Shown piece after piece: positions 17,304-25,902 of a DNA stretch of 64,000 nt. Source of the DNA: Psychrobacter sp. 4Dc. GTDB lineage: Bacteria > Pseudomonadota > Gammaproteobacteria > Pseudomonadales > Moraxellaceae. The stretch covers positions 1 through 64,000 of the forward strand of contig NZ_PJAT01000065.1 in the NCBI RefSeq assembly GCF_002836715.1, written 5' to 3'. The notes under the pieces were generated by a model. That model searched no databases and had not been told where the DNA came from. It worked only from the letters and a program-made list of their open reading frames with translations. The position numbers were made by a program, and so were the translations under genes. Positions within the stretch are counted from its first letter, which is position 1. Each line of letters starts with the position of its first letter.

Positions 17304-18395
17304 TTACACGTTAAATCTAAAGTGCATCACATCGCCATCTTGTACGATGTAAGTTTTACCTTCTAAACGCGATTTACCAGCAGCAGCAGCGCCTTTTTCA
17401 CCGTTGTATTCGATAAAGTCATCATACGCAATGACTTCAGCACGAATGAATCCGCGCTCAAAATCAGTATGAATCACGCCAGCTGCTTGCGGCGCTGTCG
17501 CACCAATAGCGACAGTCCAAGCACGTACTTCTTTTACGCCAGCGGTAAAGTAAGTCTGCATATCAAGTAAGTCATAGCCACCGCGAATGACTTGATCAAG
17601 ACCGGCTTCTTCCATGTCCATTTCAGCTAGGAAGTCTTTTTTATCGTCTTCATCAAGCTGGGCAATTTCAGATTCGATCTGGTTGCATAGGGCGATGACG
17701 ATAGAGTCTTCACCAGTGGCATAGTCACGAACAGCGTCAAGGTATGGGTTATTTTCAAAACCATCTTCAGCGACGTTAGCGATATACATGGTTGGCTTTA
17801 GCGTAATTAAACCATAGCTTCTGATCAGTTTTTTCTCATCAGCGTCTAGGTTAGCAGCACGAGCCGCTTTACCTTCTGCTAATAATGGTTCAACTTTTTT
17901 GAACACATCAAGCAATGCTTGCGCGTCCTTATCACCACCTTTAGCCTTTTTGGTTTGGTTGTGAATTGCGCGCTCAACAGCTTCTAAATCTGCAAGTGCC
18001 AGTTCAGTGTTGATGGTTTCGATATCATCAATCGGGCTAACGCGGCCATCAACGTGTACCACATTGTCATCATCAAAACAGCGTACAACGTGAGCAATTG
18101 CATCGGTCTCACGGATGTTGGCTAGGAACTGGTTACCCATGCCTTCGCCTTTCGACGCGCCTGCGACCAAACCTGCGATATCAACAAACTCCATGGTCGT
18201 TGGTAGAACGCGTTCAGGATTGACGATATCAGCCAGTTGCTTTAGGCGTGGGTCTGGTACTGGCACGATACCCGTGTTGGGATCTTTGGTACAAAATGGA
18301 AAGTTTTCAGCGGCGATACCCGCTTTGGTCAACGCATTAAACAAGGTGGATTTACCCACGTTTGGTAGGCCGACGATGCCGCAATTAAAACCCAT
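17304..18395 (-). CDS. ychF: Redox-regulated ATPase/ribosome-associated GTPase-like YchF
   Basis: 363 residues, the standard length. The Obg-type P-loop [17 protein letters not shown] is at residues 8-24, followed by [20 protein letters not shown] (switch/G3). The C-terminal TGS-like domain is [15 protein letters not shown] in type, through [19 protein letters not shown], and the protein ends MHFRFNV. YchF/OLA1 proteins prefer ATP over GTP, associate with ribosomes and influence stress and translation. The start has GAGAGA upstream. The gene stands alone here; the pth gene that often precedes ychF is not adjacent. Confidence 0.96.
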   Translation of the reverse strand: MGFNCGIVGLPNVGKSTLFNALTKAGIAAENFPFCTKDPNTGIVPVPDPRLKQLADIVNPERVLPTTMEFVDIAGLVAGASKGEGMGNQFLANIRETDAIAHVVRCFDDDNVVHVDGRVSPIDDIETINTELALADLEAVERAIHNQTKKAKGGDKDAQALLDVFKKVEPLLAEGKAARAANLDADEKKLIRSYGLITLKPTMYIANVAEDGFENNPYLDAVRDYATGEDSIVIALCNQIESEIAQLDEDDKKDFLAEMDMEEAGLDQVIRGGYDLLDMQTYFTAGVKEVRAWTVAIGATAPQAAGVIHTDFERGFIRAEVIAYDDFIEYNGEKGAAAAGKSRLEGKTYIVQDGDVMHFRFNV

Positions 18396-18804
18396 AACAT
18401 TCTCTCAATGTATTAATAAAATCAGTTGGTATAAAGTTTGGTTAAATGATAAATCAAAATTGGGCACATTGTAGCAAATTTACCTGAATAGGGGTGAGGT
18501 TGTTACGGTATATGCTCAGGTTTTTACCTGATAATGATAAGCAGCTTTATGATAAAAGCAGGTTGTATTAGGGGCTTAGAAATGAATAAGGCGAATCAAT
18601 ACGAGTGACACATAGCTTATGTGGGCTAATAAACCCTATTTTTTAATATGCTAAACTGTCACGCATAGATAAGGGCTTAAAGTGCACGTAAATTCAGCAC
18701 ATATACTCTGCTAGGTTTAACAAGTCATACTTATTCTAAAGCTATAAACAGTCAGACATACGCTGATAATATCGCCAAAATAAAATGTAAGGCAATTTTA
18801 GACA
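18396..18804. other. Intergenic region, no gene seen
   Basis: The divergent promoter region between ychF and the UvrD-like helicase has no coding potential. One GATAATGATA stretch near 18529 vaguely recalls half a Fur box, but no full palindrome is present, so no operator is called. Confidence 0.5.
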
Positions 18805-21009
18805 ATGACAACCTCGATTTTTGACACACGCCACTATAAATATCCGCAGAACTTCCTTGAGATGAAGCCTAAACTGACTCGACTTGAGCAGGCTATTAAG
18901 AAGCTAGAGGCAAATTTAATTGATACTGCTGAGACGACAAATATTAAGTTGTTAAAGCAGAGGCTAGATAATGGATTGGGGTTAAAGGTCGATTATGCCA
19001 GTGAGCTAAATCCCGATCAGTTAATGGCCGCGACTACGATCAAGGGCAAAGTATTGGTCATTGCTGGAGCTGGCTCAGGCAAGACCAAAACCTTGACCTA
19101 TCGGACCAGTTATCTATTGGAAAACGGGGTGTCGCCTAAAGAGATTTTGCTACTGACTTTTACGCGTAAAGCTGCAAATGAAATAAAAGATAGAGCTAAG
19201 TCCTTGCTGGCTAGCAGTCTTTCAAATCAAGAACTATCAGACGAAGAGCTGGCTGAGGATAAGCTGCCAACTGATAAAGCATTAAATAGCATCACTAGTG
19301 GTACTTTTCACTCGTTTTGTAATATGTTACTGCGTCAATATTCAGGGCTGCTCGGTATCAATCCAAGGTTTACCATTTTGGATACGGGTGATAGTGAGGA
19401 CGCTATCGACTTGGTGCATAAAGAAAAAAAGTATCCTGCTCAGACCAAGTCACAAGCCTTTCCACGCAAAAAAACGCTGCAAAATATCATCTCGACGTCT
19501 AGAAATAGACGTATACATATTCGCGACTTAATCGAAAGTAACTACCCAGATATTGCCGTACATATTCCTATTATCGAGCAGCTGGCAGTTGACTTTCATG
19601 AGTATAAGCGCGCCAATCACTTATATGATTTTGATGACATTATCAGCCAAGTCGTACGTCATTTAAAAACCAATGACACCTTTCGACAGCTACTGCAAAA
19701 CCAGTATCGCTATATTATGGTTGATGAATACCAAGACACCAATATTCCGCAAAAGCAGCTAATTGACTTAATATGTGAGCCTGAGTCGGTATCGCTGATG
19801 GTAGTCGGTGACGACAATCAAAGTATTTACGCGTTTCGCGGTGCCAATTATGAAAACATTTTGCTATTCGGTGAGACCTATCCTCAAGCCAGACTTATTA
19901 AGCTTGAGCAAAATTATCGCAGCTCGCCGTCCGTTTTAAACTATATCAATGCGTTGTCCGCGCAAATCACGCTAGGCTATCAAAAGCAGCTGTATTCTGA
20001 TGCGCCAATAGAAGGACACAAGCCAGTATTTCGACGACTCAGTGATGAGCCAAAAGAAGCGGGCTATATCACTGATAAGATTGTCGCGCTAAAGCCAGAG
20101 TATGACTACAACGACTTTGCAGTATTATGCCGTACGTCATTTCAATCCAATTACATACAGCTAGAGTTTATGGCGCGCAACATTCCCTTTATCGTCGTGG
20201 GTGGTATCAAGTTCATTGAAAGACGTCATATCAAAGACGTATTGGCCTTTGTCAAAATACTCTACAACCCAAATGACACAATTGCTTGGCATCGTATTTT
20301 GACCTTGTTCAAAGGGGTGGGTGCAGTGACGGCGACGCGCTTAACCCAAGCCATTACTGCTGACAATAATGCATTTGAATCCTTACTGGCCGCGCCTTTT
20401 GCAAAAAAGAGCAATCAGCTAGAACCTCTATATCATGCGCTTACCAAAGCACAGCAAGCTGAATCGGTCGAGACAGCTATTGAGCATATTCTTGAGTTTT
20501 ATATTCCAGTGTTAAAGCTGATTGAAGAAAATTGGCGTGAGCGTACCGAAGATTTTCGGGTGCTAAAGAACTTAGCGACAGAGCACACAAGCCTTGATAG
20601 TTTTTTAGAAAATCTCGCTTTAGACCCACCTAATGATTCAGTTGCTGTGATGGGCAATTCGGATAACGGGCAAGACAGTAGCAATGACAAAGTCACTATC
20701 TCGACCATTCATAGTGCTAAAGGGCTTGAATGGCCAGTAGTATTTGTGAATTCTTTAGTAGATGGCATCACGCCGCATTATCGTTCTTTGGATGACTTTG
20801 AAGCATTAGAAGAAGAGCGTAAGCTGTTTTATGTTGCCTGTAGTCGTGCAAAGACACAGTTGTATCTGACAGCACCAAATTACTTTTCTAGTTATTCTGG
20901 ATACTTTGACAAACCGTCACGTTTTATCGCTGAGCTATCTGCGGACGAGGTAACAGTTGAGACGACAAGGCGAACCATGATAGAAGACGATGATCCCATT
21001 TGGTGGTAA
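18805..21009 (+). CDS. UvrD/Rep-family superfamily 1 DNA helicase
   Basis: 734 residues with the ordered SF1A motifs. Walker A is AGAGSGKTKTLTYR (about 86-99), motif Ia LLTFTRKAANEI, motif II VDEYQDTN (about 304), motif III GDDNQSIYAFRGA, motif IV LEQNYRSS, motif V STIHSAKGLEWPVV (about 633) and motif VI YVACSRAKTQL. Such 3'-5' helicases act in replication restart or repair. It is shorter than UvrD and has a distinctive N-terminal ~70 residues before the first motif (KLTRLEQAIKKLEANLID), predicted helical. It stands alone, with divergent ychF on one side and a dadA-like gene downstream after 340 bp. The exact subfamily (Rep, UvrD, PcrA or other) is not settled. Confidence 0.9.
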   Translation: MTTSIFDTRHYKYPQNFLEMKPKLTRLEQAIKKLEANLIDTAETTNIKLLKQRLDNGLGLKVDYASELNPDQLMAATTIKGKVLVIAGAGSGKTKTLTYRTSYLLENGVSPKEILLLTFTRKAANEIKDRAKSLLASSLSNQELSDEELAEDKLPTDKALNSITSGTFHSFCNMLLRQYSGLLGINPRFTILDTGDSEDAIDLVHKEKKYPAQTKSQAFPRKKTLQNIISTSRNRRIHIRDLIESNYPDIAVHIPIIEQLAVDFHEYKRANHLYDFDDIISQVVRHLKTNDTFRQLLQNQYRYIMVDEYQDTNIPQKQLIDLICEPESVSLMVVGDDNQSIYAFRGANYENILLFGETYPQARLIKLEQNYRSSPSVLNYINALSAQITLGYQKQLYSDAPIEGHKPVFRRLSDEPKEAGYITDKIVALKPEYDYNDFAVLCRTSFQSNYIQLEFMARNIPFIVVGGIKFIERRHIKDVLAFVKILYNPNDTIAWHRILTLFKGVGAVTATRLTQAITADNNAFESLLAAPFAKKSNQLEPLYHALTKAQQAESVETAIEHILEFYIPVLKLIEENWRERTEDFRVLKNLATEHTSLDSFLENLALDPPNDSVAVMGNSDNGQDSSNDKVTISTIHSAKGLEWPVVFVNSLVDGITPHYRSLDDFEALEEERKLFYVACSRAKTQLYLTAPNYFSSYSGYFDKPSRFIAELSADEVTVETTRRTMIEDDDPIWW

Positions 21010-21014
21010 TGTTC

Positions 21015-21048
21015 TATGTTTAGTTGATTATCCAATCAATTAAACATA
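21015..21048 (+). terminator. AT-rich inverted repeat after the helicase gene
   Basis: TATGTTTAGTTGATT and AATCAATTAAACATA form a 15-bp stem with one mismatch and a 4-base loop, starting 6 bases after the stop. It lacks G+C and a T-tract, so terminator activity is uncertain. Confidence 0.35.
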
Positions 21049-21352
21049 AGCTAATAAGGCTATTCAGTAATATAGATAAGTGAGCTTTCGAATACTTGAA
21101 CGTTTTATAACTAAAAACATTGGATAATTTGACAATATTTTCATCAAATTTGTTGCTAGATTATTGCTCAAAGCTAGTATTATTCCTATCAAAAATACCT
21201 TCTTAAAAAGCCCATAACCAAAAGTATGTGACGCGAAAATATTTCTCAGATAAGGGTTTCAAATTTATCCTAATGCGTTACTATTACCACCTAATTTGGT
21301 TAGACCCTTATATTTGATACTCTGTATTAACACCCTAAGAAAAGGATAGGTT
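21049..21352. other. Intergenic promoter region of the DadA-like gene
   Basis: No coding potential. Two distant inverted arms, ATAAGGGT (21250-21257) and ACCCTTAT (21304-21311), flank the probable promoter and could belong to an operator, but no known regulator site is recognised. Confidence 0.4.
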
Positions 21353-22600
21353 ATGCGCTACGAAGTTATCGTTATCGGTGCAGGTATGGTTGGCACGTCA
21401 ATCGCGTGGCATCTACAAAAAAATAACTCAAATGTATTATTGTTAGACAAAAAATTGCCAGGGTCAGAGACCTCATATGGCAATGCAGGATTGATTCAGC
21501 GCGAAGCCATTCATACACATCCTTTTCCTCGTCAGCTGACAGAAATGATCAGAGTATTGCCAAACCAAGGGACCGATATTCGCTATCGTATCCCGGCCAT
21601 TTTGCGTTATCACCAAGCGCTGCTTCAGTATTGGAAATACTCTACGCCGGCTTCAGTCAAAAAAATTGAATCAGAGTGGCAGACGCTGATTGAGCATTGT
21701 ACCAGTGAGCACCAAACCATGATTAGCGCTTCTGGTGCTGACGAGCTCATTACTCGTGATGGTTGGTTGCAATTGCATCGCTCAGAAGAGACGTTCAAAG
21801 AAGCGCAAGTAGCAGCCATTGATGCACGTAACCAAGGTGTTGAGCATAACGTACTAAACCTTGAAGCGCTAAAAGCAATGGAGCCTAGTGCCAATTTTGA
21901 AGGTTTTGTTGGCGCAATTCATTGGAAAAACTCTTGGCAAGTATCGAACCCAAGCTCGCTCGTGAAAGCTTATGCAAAAAACTTCCAAGATATGCAGGGT
22001 ACGATCAAAGAAAGCGATGTGAAAGAAATCGTTCAAGATGGCGAAGGCTGGAAAATTATCACTGATAACGATACCTACTATAGTGATAAATTGGTTATCG
22101 CAGCAGGCCCATGGTCTAATGATTTGATCAGACCACTTGGCTATAATCTGCCGTTGTTCCCAATGCGCGGTTATCATCAGCATTTCAAAGTGACAGAAAA
22201 GAACACCATCAATCACAGTATGTTTGATATGGACAAAGGCTTTGTGATGGGGCCAATGCAGCAGGGTATCCGTATCACCACTGGTGCTGAGATGACCACG
22301 ATGAATGCGCCAAAGAACTTTGGTCAGTTAAAAACTGTATTGAAGCTTGCTAAAAAAATCTTGCCATTAGAAGATGCGGTTGAGAGTGAAGCATGGGCAG
22401 GCTCTCGTCCTTGTATGCCTGATATGAAGCCAGTAATCGGTCCTGCTGACAAGCATGACAAACTATGGTTCGCATTTGGTCACAGCCATCAAGGCTTCAC
22501 TTTAGGGCCAATGACAGGGCGTCTGGTTGAAGAAATGATTCACGATAAGCCTACATTGGTCGATCTTGCACCATTTAGTGTCCAGCGTTTTTCTAACTAA
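21353..22600 (+). CDS. FAD-dependent oxidoreductase, D-amino-acid dehydrogenase (DadA)-like
   Basis: 415 residues with AAGGA 6 bases upstream of the start. The N-terminal Rossmann dinucleotide fold is VIGAGMVGTSIAWHLQKNN with the acidic end LLLDKK. The DAO-family substrate region follows, with GNAGLIQRE and the C-terminal GSRPCMPDMKPVIGP, then FGHSHQGFTLGPMTGRLV, which are hallmarks of DadA-like enzymes. They oxidise D-amino acids to imino acids, passing electrons to the respiratory chain. The next gene is a RidA-type imine deaminase, a well-known functional partner. The substrate is not determined, and the protein differs enough from classical DadA that the symbol is withheld. Confidence 0.87.
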   Translation: MRYEVIVIGAGMVGTSIAWHLQKNNSNVLLLDKKLPGSETSYGNAGLIQREAIHTHPFPRQLTEMIRVLPNQGTDIRYRIPAILRYHQALLQYWKYSTPASVKKIESEWQTLIEHCTSEHQTMISASGADELITRDGWLQLHRSEETFKEAQVAAIDARNQGVEHNVLNLEALKAMEPSANFEGFVGAIHWKNSWQVSNPSSLVKAYAKNFQDMQGTIKESDVKEIVQDGEGWKIITDNDTYYSDKLVIAAGPWSNDLIRPLGYNLPLFPMRGYHQHFKVTEKNTINHSMFDMDKGFVMGPMQQGIRITTGAEMTTMNAPKNFGQLKTVLKLAKKILPLEDAVESEAWAGSRPCMPDMKPVIGPADKHDKLWFAFGHSHQGFTLGPMTGRLVEEMIHDKPTLVDLAPFSVQRFSN

Positions 22601-22614
22601 GCGCGTATCTGATA

Positions 22615-22721
22615 TATAGTTGATCCAATTTAAGAGCGGTACAAGGCAACCGAGTGCAGATGTATATGTCATACTTCAAGCGAGGTTAACGCTGTAACGC
22701 TTTTATAGTGGATTGACTATA
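22615..22721 (+). repeat. MITE-like element, copy 1, between the DadA-like and ridA-like genes
   Basis: A 107-bp element with imperfect 25- to 30-bp terminal inverted repeats. The left end reads TATAGTTGATCCAATTTAAG; the right end, on the opposite strand, reads TATAGTCAATCCACTATAAA. The arms continue AGCGGTAC and AGCGTTAC. Its core GGTACAAGGCAACCGAGTGC is shared with the element at 16430-16536. It has no open frame. Confidence 0.7.
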
Positions 22722-22760
22722 GTTAGCACAGAATTAAATTAAGAAATAAAAGGTATAGAC

Positions 22761-23102
22761 ATGATTAAGAAGCTACACAGCAATCAACGTATGAGCAAAA
22801 CCGTAATCCATAACCAGACGATCTATTTGTGTGGTCAGGTAGGTAATGCAGAAGACGATATCAAAGCGCAAACATTGACTTGTCTAGAAAAAATTCAAAC
22901 GTTGCTAGAAGAGGTAGGTAGTGATAAATCAAAGCTACTATCAGTAACGGTTTGGATTAAAGACATGGCTGACTTTGCTGCTATGAATGAAGTTTATGAC
23001 CAGTGGTTTGAAGGTATTCAGCCACCGGCTCGCGCTTGTGGTGAGTCAGCTTTAGCACGTCCTGAGCTATTGGTTGAAATGATCGCTATCGCTGCTGAGT
23101 AA
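22761..23102 (+). CDS. RidA-family (YjgF/YER057c/UK114) enamine/imine deaminase
   Basis: 113 residues with AAAGG upstream. The family pattern is clear: VIHNQTIYLCGQVGN, QTLTCLEKIQTLLEEVGSDK, VTVWIKDMADFAAMNEVYDQ and the conserved PPARACGESALARPELLVEM with the Arg expected to bind the substrate carboxylate. RidA proteins hydrolyse reactive imino/enamino acids, preventing damage to PLP enzymes. It follows the DadA-like dehydrogenase on the same strand, whose imino-acid product it may hydrolyse. The MITE-like element sits between them and a strong terminator follows, so the pair is plausibly one transcript. Confidence 0.92.
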   Translation: MIKKLHSNQRMSKTVIHNQTIYLCGQVGNAEDDIKAQTLTCLEKIQTLLEEVGSDKSKLLSVTVWIKDMADFAAMNEVYDQWFEGIQPPARACGESALARPELLVEMIAIAAE

Positions 23103-23146
23103 AGACTGCTCATAGTACCTATAGCACCTGTATTAAATAGAAATGA

Positions 23147-23180
23147 AAAAGGCCATGATAATGATATCGTGGCCTTTTTT
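23147..23180 (+). terminator. Rho-independent terminator after ridA-like gene
   Basis: Stem AAAGGCCATGATA / TATCGTGGCCTTT (one mismatch) with a short loop, followed by a T6 run. Confidence 0.85.
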
Positions 23181-23291
23181 ATGCTTGGCAATAAGCAAAT
23201 TTAATTAATGCAAATCGGTATGCTAGTTTTCTGAACTAAGCATATTCTGTATGATATCAGCTAAGCAATATAATGATTATTATTATAGGAA

Positions 23292-24104
23292 TTAGCACCC
23301 TTTCCATACCGCTCGGCGCTTCTCAATAAATGCATCAATCCCTTCGCCCACATCGTCTGCCATCATATTGCCCGTCATAATTTCACTGGCATAATCATAC
23401 GCATCTTCGATGTTCATGCTCAGCTGCTTATAAAACATATCTTTGCCAGTTCTCACCGCTACCGGAGACTTGGCAGTGATTACTGTTATCAGTGACTGTA
23501 GTGTCTGATCAAGTTGCTCTACTGGCGCAACTCGATTGATCAAGCCATATTGCAAGGCAGTATGCGCGTCGATAAACTCACCCGTAATTAGCATTTCAAA
23601 CGCTTGCTTACGAGGTAGATTACGGCTGACGGCTACAGCAGGTGTGGAGCAGAACAGTCCAACGTTTATCCCAGAAGTAGCAAATTTTGCATTATCAGCG
23701 GCAACGGCTAAGTCACAAGCGGCGACCAGTTGACATCCTGCAGCGGTAGCAATGCCTTGTACTTTTGCAATGACGACTTGTGGCATATGGTTGATGGCAA
23801 GCATCATTTTGCTACATTGCTGGAATAGAGCGCGGTGAAATGCTGCATCTGTGTGCGCGCGCATTTGTTTTAGATTATGACCAGCACAGAATGCCTTGCC
23901 TGTCGCTTGAATAACCACGACTCTGATCGTATCGTCTTGAACGATATTATCCAGTTCTGCTTGCATGGCAGATAGTACTTCAACGGACAGGGCATTGAAT
24001 TGTTTGGGTTGGTTTAAGGTGAGCGTGACGACGCCACTGTCTTTATCGTCTTCTCTAATAACCAGAAGGTCGTCTATGTCTAGAGTAATGTCAGATTGAG
24101 TCAT
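23292..24104 (-). CDS. Enoyl-CoA hydratase/isomerase-fold protein, ECHDC3-like
   Basis: 270 residues with the crotonase fold: FNALSVEVLSAMQAELD, the oxyanion-hole strand AFCAGHNLKQM, and VAACDLAVAAD. The segment INVGLFCSTPAVAVSRNLPR, with the following MLITGEFIDAHTALQYGLIN, closely resembles the animal ECHDC3 subgroup. Both catalytic glutamates of true hydratases appear replaced: GCE reads GCQ and the PE of the second site reads SG. Classical hydratase activity is therefore doubtful; another acyl-CoA reaction or a non-catalytic role is possible. It stands alone on the minus strand, upstream of nothing obviously related. Confidence 0.85.
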   Translation of the reverse strand: MTQSDITLDIDDLLVIREDDKDSGVVTLTLNQPKQFNALSVEVLSAMQAELDNIVQDDTIRVVVIQATGKAFCAGHNLKQMRAHTDAAFHRALFQQCSKMMLAINHMPQVVIAKVQGIATAAGCQLVAACDLAVAADNAKFATSGINVGLFCSTPAVAVSRNLPRKQAFEMLITGEFIDAHTALQYGLINRVAPVEQLDQTLQSLITVITAKSPVAVRTGKDMFYKQLSMNIEDAYDYASEIMTGNMMADDVGEGIDAFIEKRRAVWKGC

Positions 24105-24314
24105 TTATCATCCTTGATAATGGGTTGGTTTATAGTTTTATATATAGCTGACTAAATAGTAGCATGGCTCACATTCTATACAATAGATGGAGCACATAGA
24201 AAGCGCACGAAAAAATAGCGCACTCAGATGATGAGTACGCTATTGGTTTTTCAATCAGATATAAGCTAACTCTATACTAACTTAAATTTATACTAAGCTG
24301 TATTTATACTGAAC

Positions 24315-24815
24315 TTAGTATGCGCCTTCGCTATAGATAAGCTCATAGCTATGGCTGTATATCTCGACGATGTTACCGAACGGGTCTTCCATATAGATCA
24401 TGCGATAAGGTTTTTCGCCAGGGTAGTAGTAGCGTGGTTTTTCCATACGCTTTTTACCACCTGCTGCAACCATACGCTCAGCCAGTTCTTCAACATTTGG
24501 ATCTTGAACGCAGAAGTGAAAGATACCTGTTTTCCAGTATTCAAAGTTGTTTTCAGGGTTTTCTTGATTTTTAAATTCAAAAATCTCAACACCGATACGG
24601 TCACCAGTAGATAGGTGAGCGATACGAAAGCTGCCCCAACCTGCACCGAATACTTCAGTACACATCTCACCAATCGGGCTGTCATCTTCGACAATCTCAG
24701 TTGGTTCCATGATGGTGTACCAACCCATCACTTCAGTATAAAATTTTACGGCGGCATCTAAGTCAGGGACTGACAGACCGATGTGCGAAAAGCTTCTTGG
24801 ATAAACGTTGTTCAT
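24315..24815 (-). CDS. VOC-family (glyoxalase/dioxygenase-like) protein
   Basis: 166 residues with AGGA before the start. It has one vicinal-oxygen-chelate domain: FSHIGLSVPDLDAAVKFYTE at the N-terminus with a metal-type His, then GVEIFEFKNQ, GIFHFCVQDPNVEELAERM with a second His, and PFGNIVEIYSHSYE with the Glu ligand. This gives the usual metal-binding set for lactoylglutathione lyase or extradiol dioxygenase relatives; the substrate is unknown. It is divergent from a LysR-type regulator 107 bp away, the classic layout of a regulator and its target, so control by that regulator is likely. Confidence 0.85.
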   Translation of the reverse strand: MNNVYPRSFSHIGLSVPDLDAAVKFYTEVMGWYTIMEPTEIVEDDSPIGEMCTEVFGAGWGSFRIAHLSTGDRIGVEIFEFKNQENPENNFEYWKTGIFHFCVQDPNVEELAERMVAAGGKKRMEKPRYYYPGEKPYRMIYMEDPFGNIVEIYSHSYELIYSEGAY

Positions 24816-24922
24816 AGCTTGTGTTCCTGTTTGCTGTACTCTTGTTTAACGTGAGGCCAGTATACAAATGCACCGTCATTATGTAAAATTATCAAATACT
24901 ATATAAATAAGTATGAAATATA

Positions 24923-25792
24923 ATGATAAATATCACATGGCTACGAACTTTCTGTACGCTTGCCGAAGTTGGACACTTTACTCGTACGGCTGAACGTCTA
25001 TATATGACGCAGTCTGGTGTGAGCCAACACATAAGTAAGTTAGAGGAGCAGCTAGATACAGACTTGTTAATTCGACAAGGAAAGCAGTTCTCATTGACCA
25101 ATGCAGGTGAGCAGCTTTATAAAGAAGCAGGCGAGATATTGCAGCGATTATCAAATTTAGAACAGCGTATCGGTGAAGATCCGCCCTATGAAGGATTGGT
25201 GCGGTTGATGTCACCGGGGAGTGTGGGACTCAAGTTATATCCGCAGCTTTTGTCTTTACAGCAGCAGTATCCAAAACTAGTGATTGATTACCGTTTTGCA
25301 CCCAATTCTGATATTGAGCGGGCGCTGGCAAATCACGAGATTGATATTGGTTTTATGACTGATATCTCAGATGATGAAACGGTTAGTTGCAAACCTATGG
25401 CGCAAGAAGCATTGATACTAGTAACTCCTGCGGCTACAGCAGAGCCTAGCTGGGAGCAGCTTATCGAGCTTGGATTTATCGATCATCCAGATGGCGCCCA
25501 TCATGCAGGCATGCTACTGACCGCCAATTACGATCAATTCCAGCATATCAATGACTTTGAGAAAAAGGGCTTTTCGAATCAGATCGGCCTGATACTAGAG
25601 CCCGTCAGCAGAGGAATCGGCTTTACTGTTTTGCCAGCACATGCAGTGGCTGCCTATCCGAAGCCTGAGCTGATTAGCAGTCATCATTTACCAGTTGCCG
25701 TTAGCGAAACGCTATATCTTGCTGTCAGACGACAGCAGGCACTTTCTAATAGAGTGCATACGGTCCTTGATGAAGTAAAAAAATGGCTATAG
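24923..25792 (+). CDS. LysR-family transcriptional regulator
   Basis: 289 residues. The N-terminal winged helix-turn-helix is typical (LRTFCTLAEVGHFTRTAERL, then MTQSGVSQHISKLEEQLDTD), followed by the substrate-binding domain with GLVRLMSPGSVGLKLYPQLL and the hinge. It is transcribed divergently from the VOC-family gene, so it probably regulates that gene and itself from the shared 107-bp intergenic region. No clear ribosome site precedes the ATG at 24923. The inducer is unknown. Confidence 0.9.
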   Translation: MINITWLRTFCTLAEVGHFTRTAERLYMTQSGVSQHISKLEEQLDTDLLIRQGKQFSLTNAGEQLYKEAGEILQRLSNLEQRIGEDPPYEGLVRLMSPGSVGLKLYPQLLSLQQQYPKLVIDYRFAPNSDIERALANHEIDIGFMTDISDDETVSCKPMAQEALILVTPAATAEPSWEQLIELGFIDHPDGAHHAGMLLTANYDQFQHINDFEKKGFSNQIGLILEPVSRGIGFTVLPAHAVAAYPKPELISSHHLPVAVSETLYLAVRRQQALSNRVHTVLDEVKKWL

Positions 25793-25902
25793 ACATGTTG
25801 AGAATGATAAATGCACAGCTGACAAAGGGCTAATAAAACGCTCGATAGCTGTGCACTTAGTGGAGGATGCTATTGATAAATTGCGACTATGAAAGATTGC
25901 GG

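Noticed and set aside
18525-18545. Possible Fur box between ychF and the helicase
   Set aside because: Only one GATAATGATA half matches; the second half is missing and neither gene is an iron gene.
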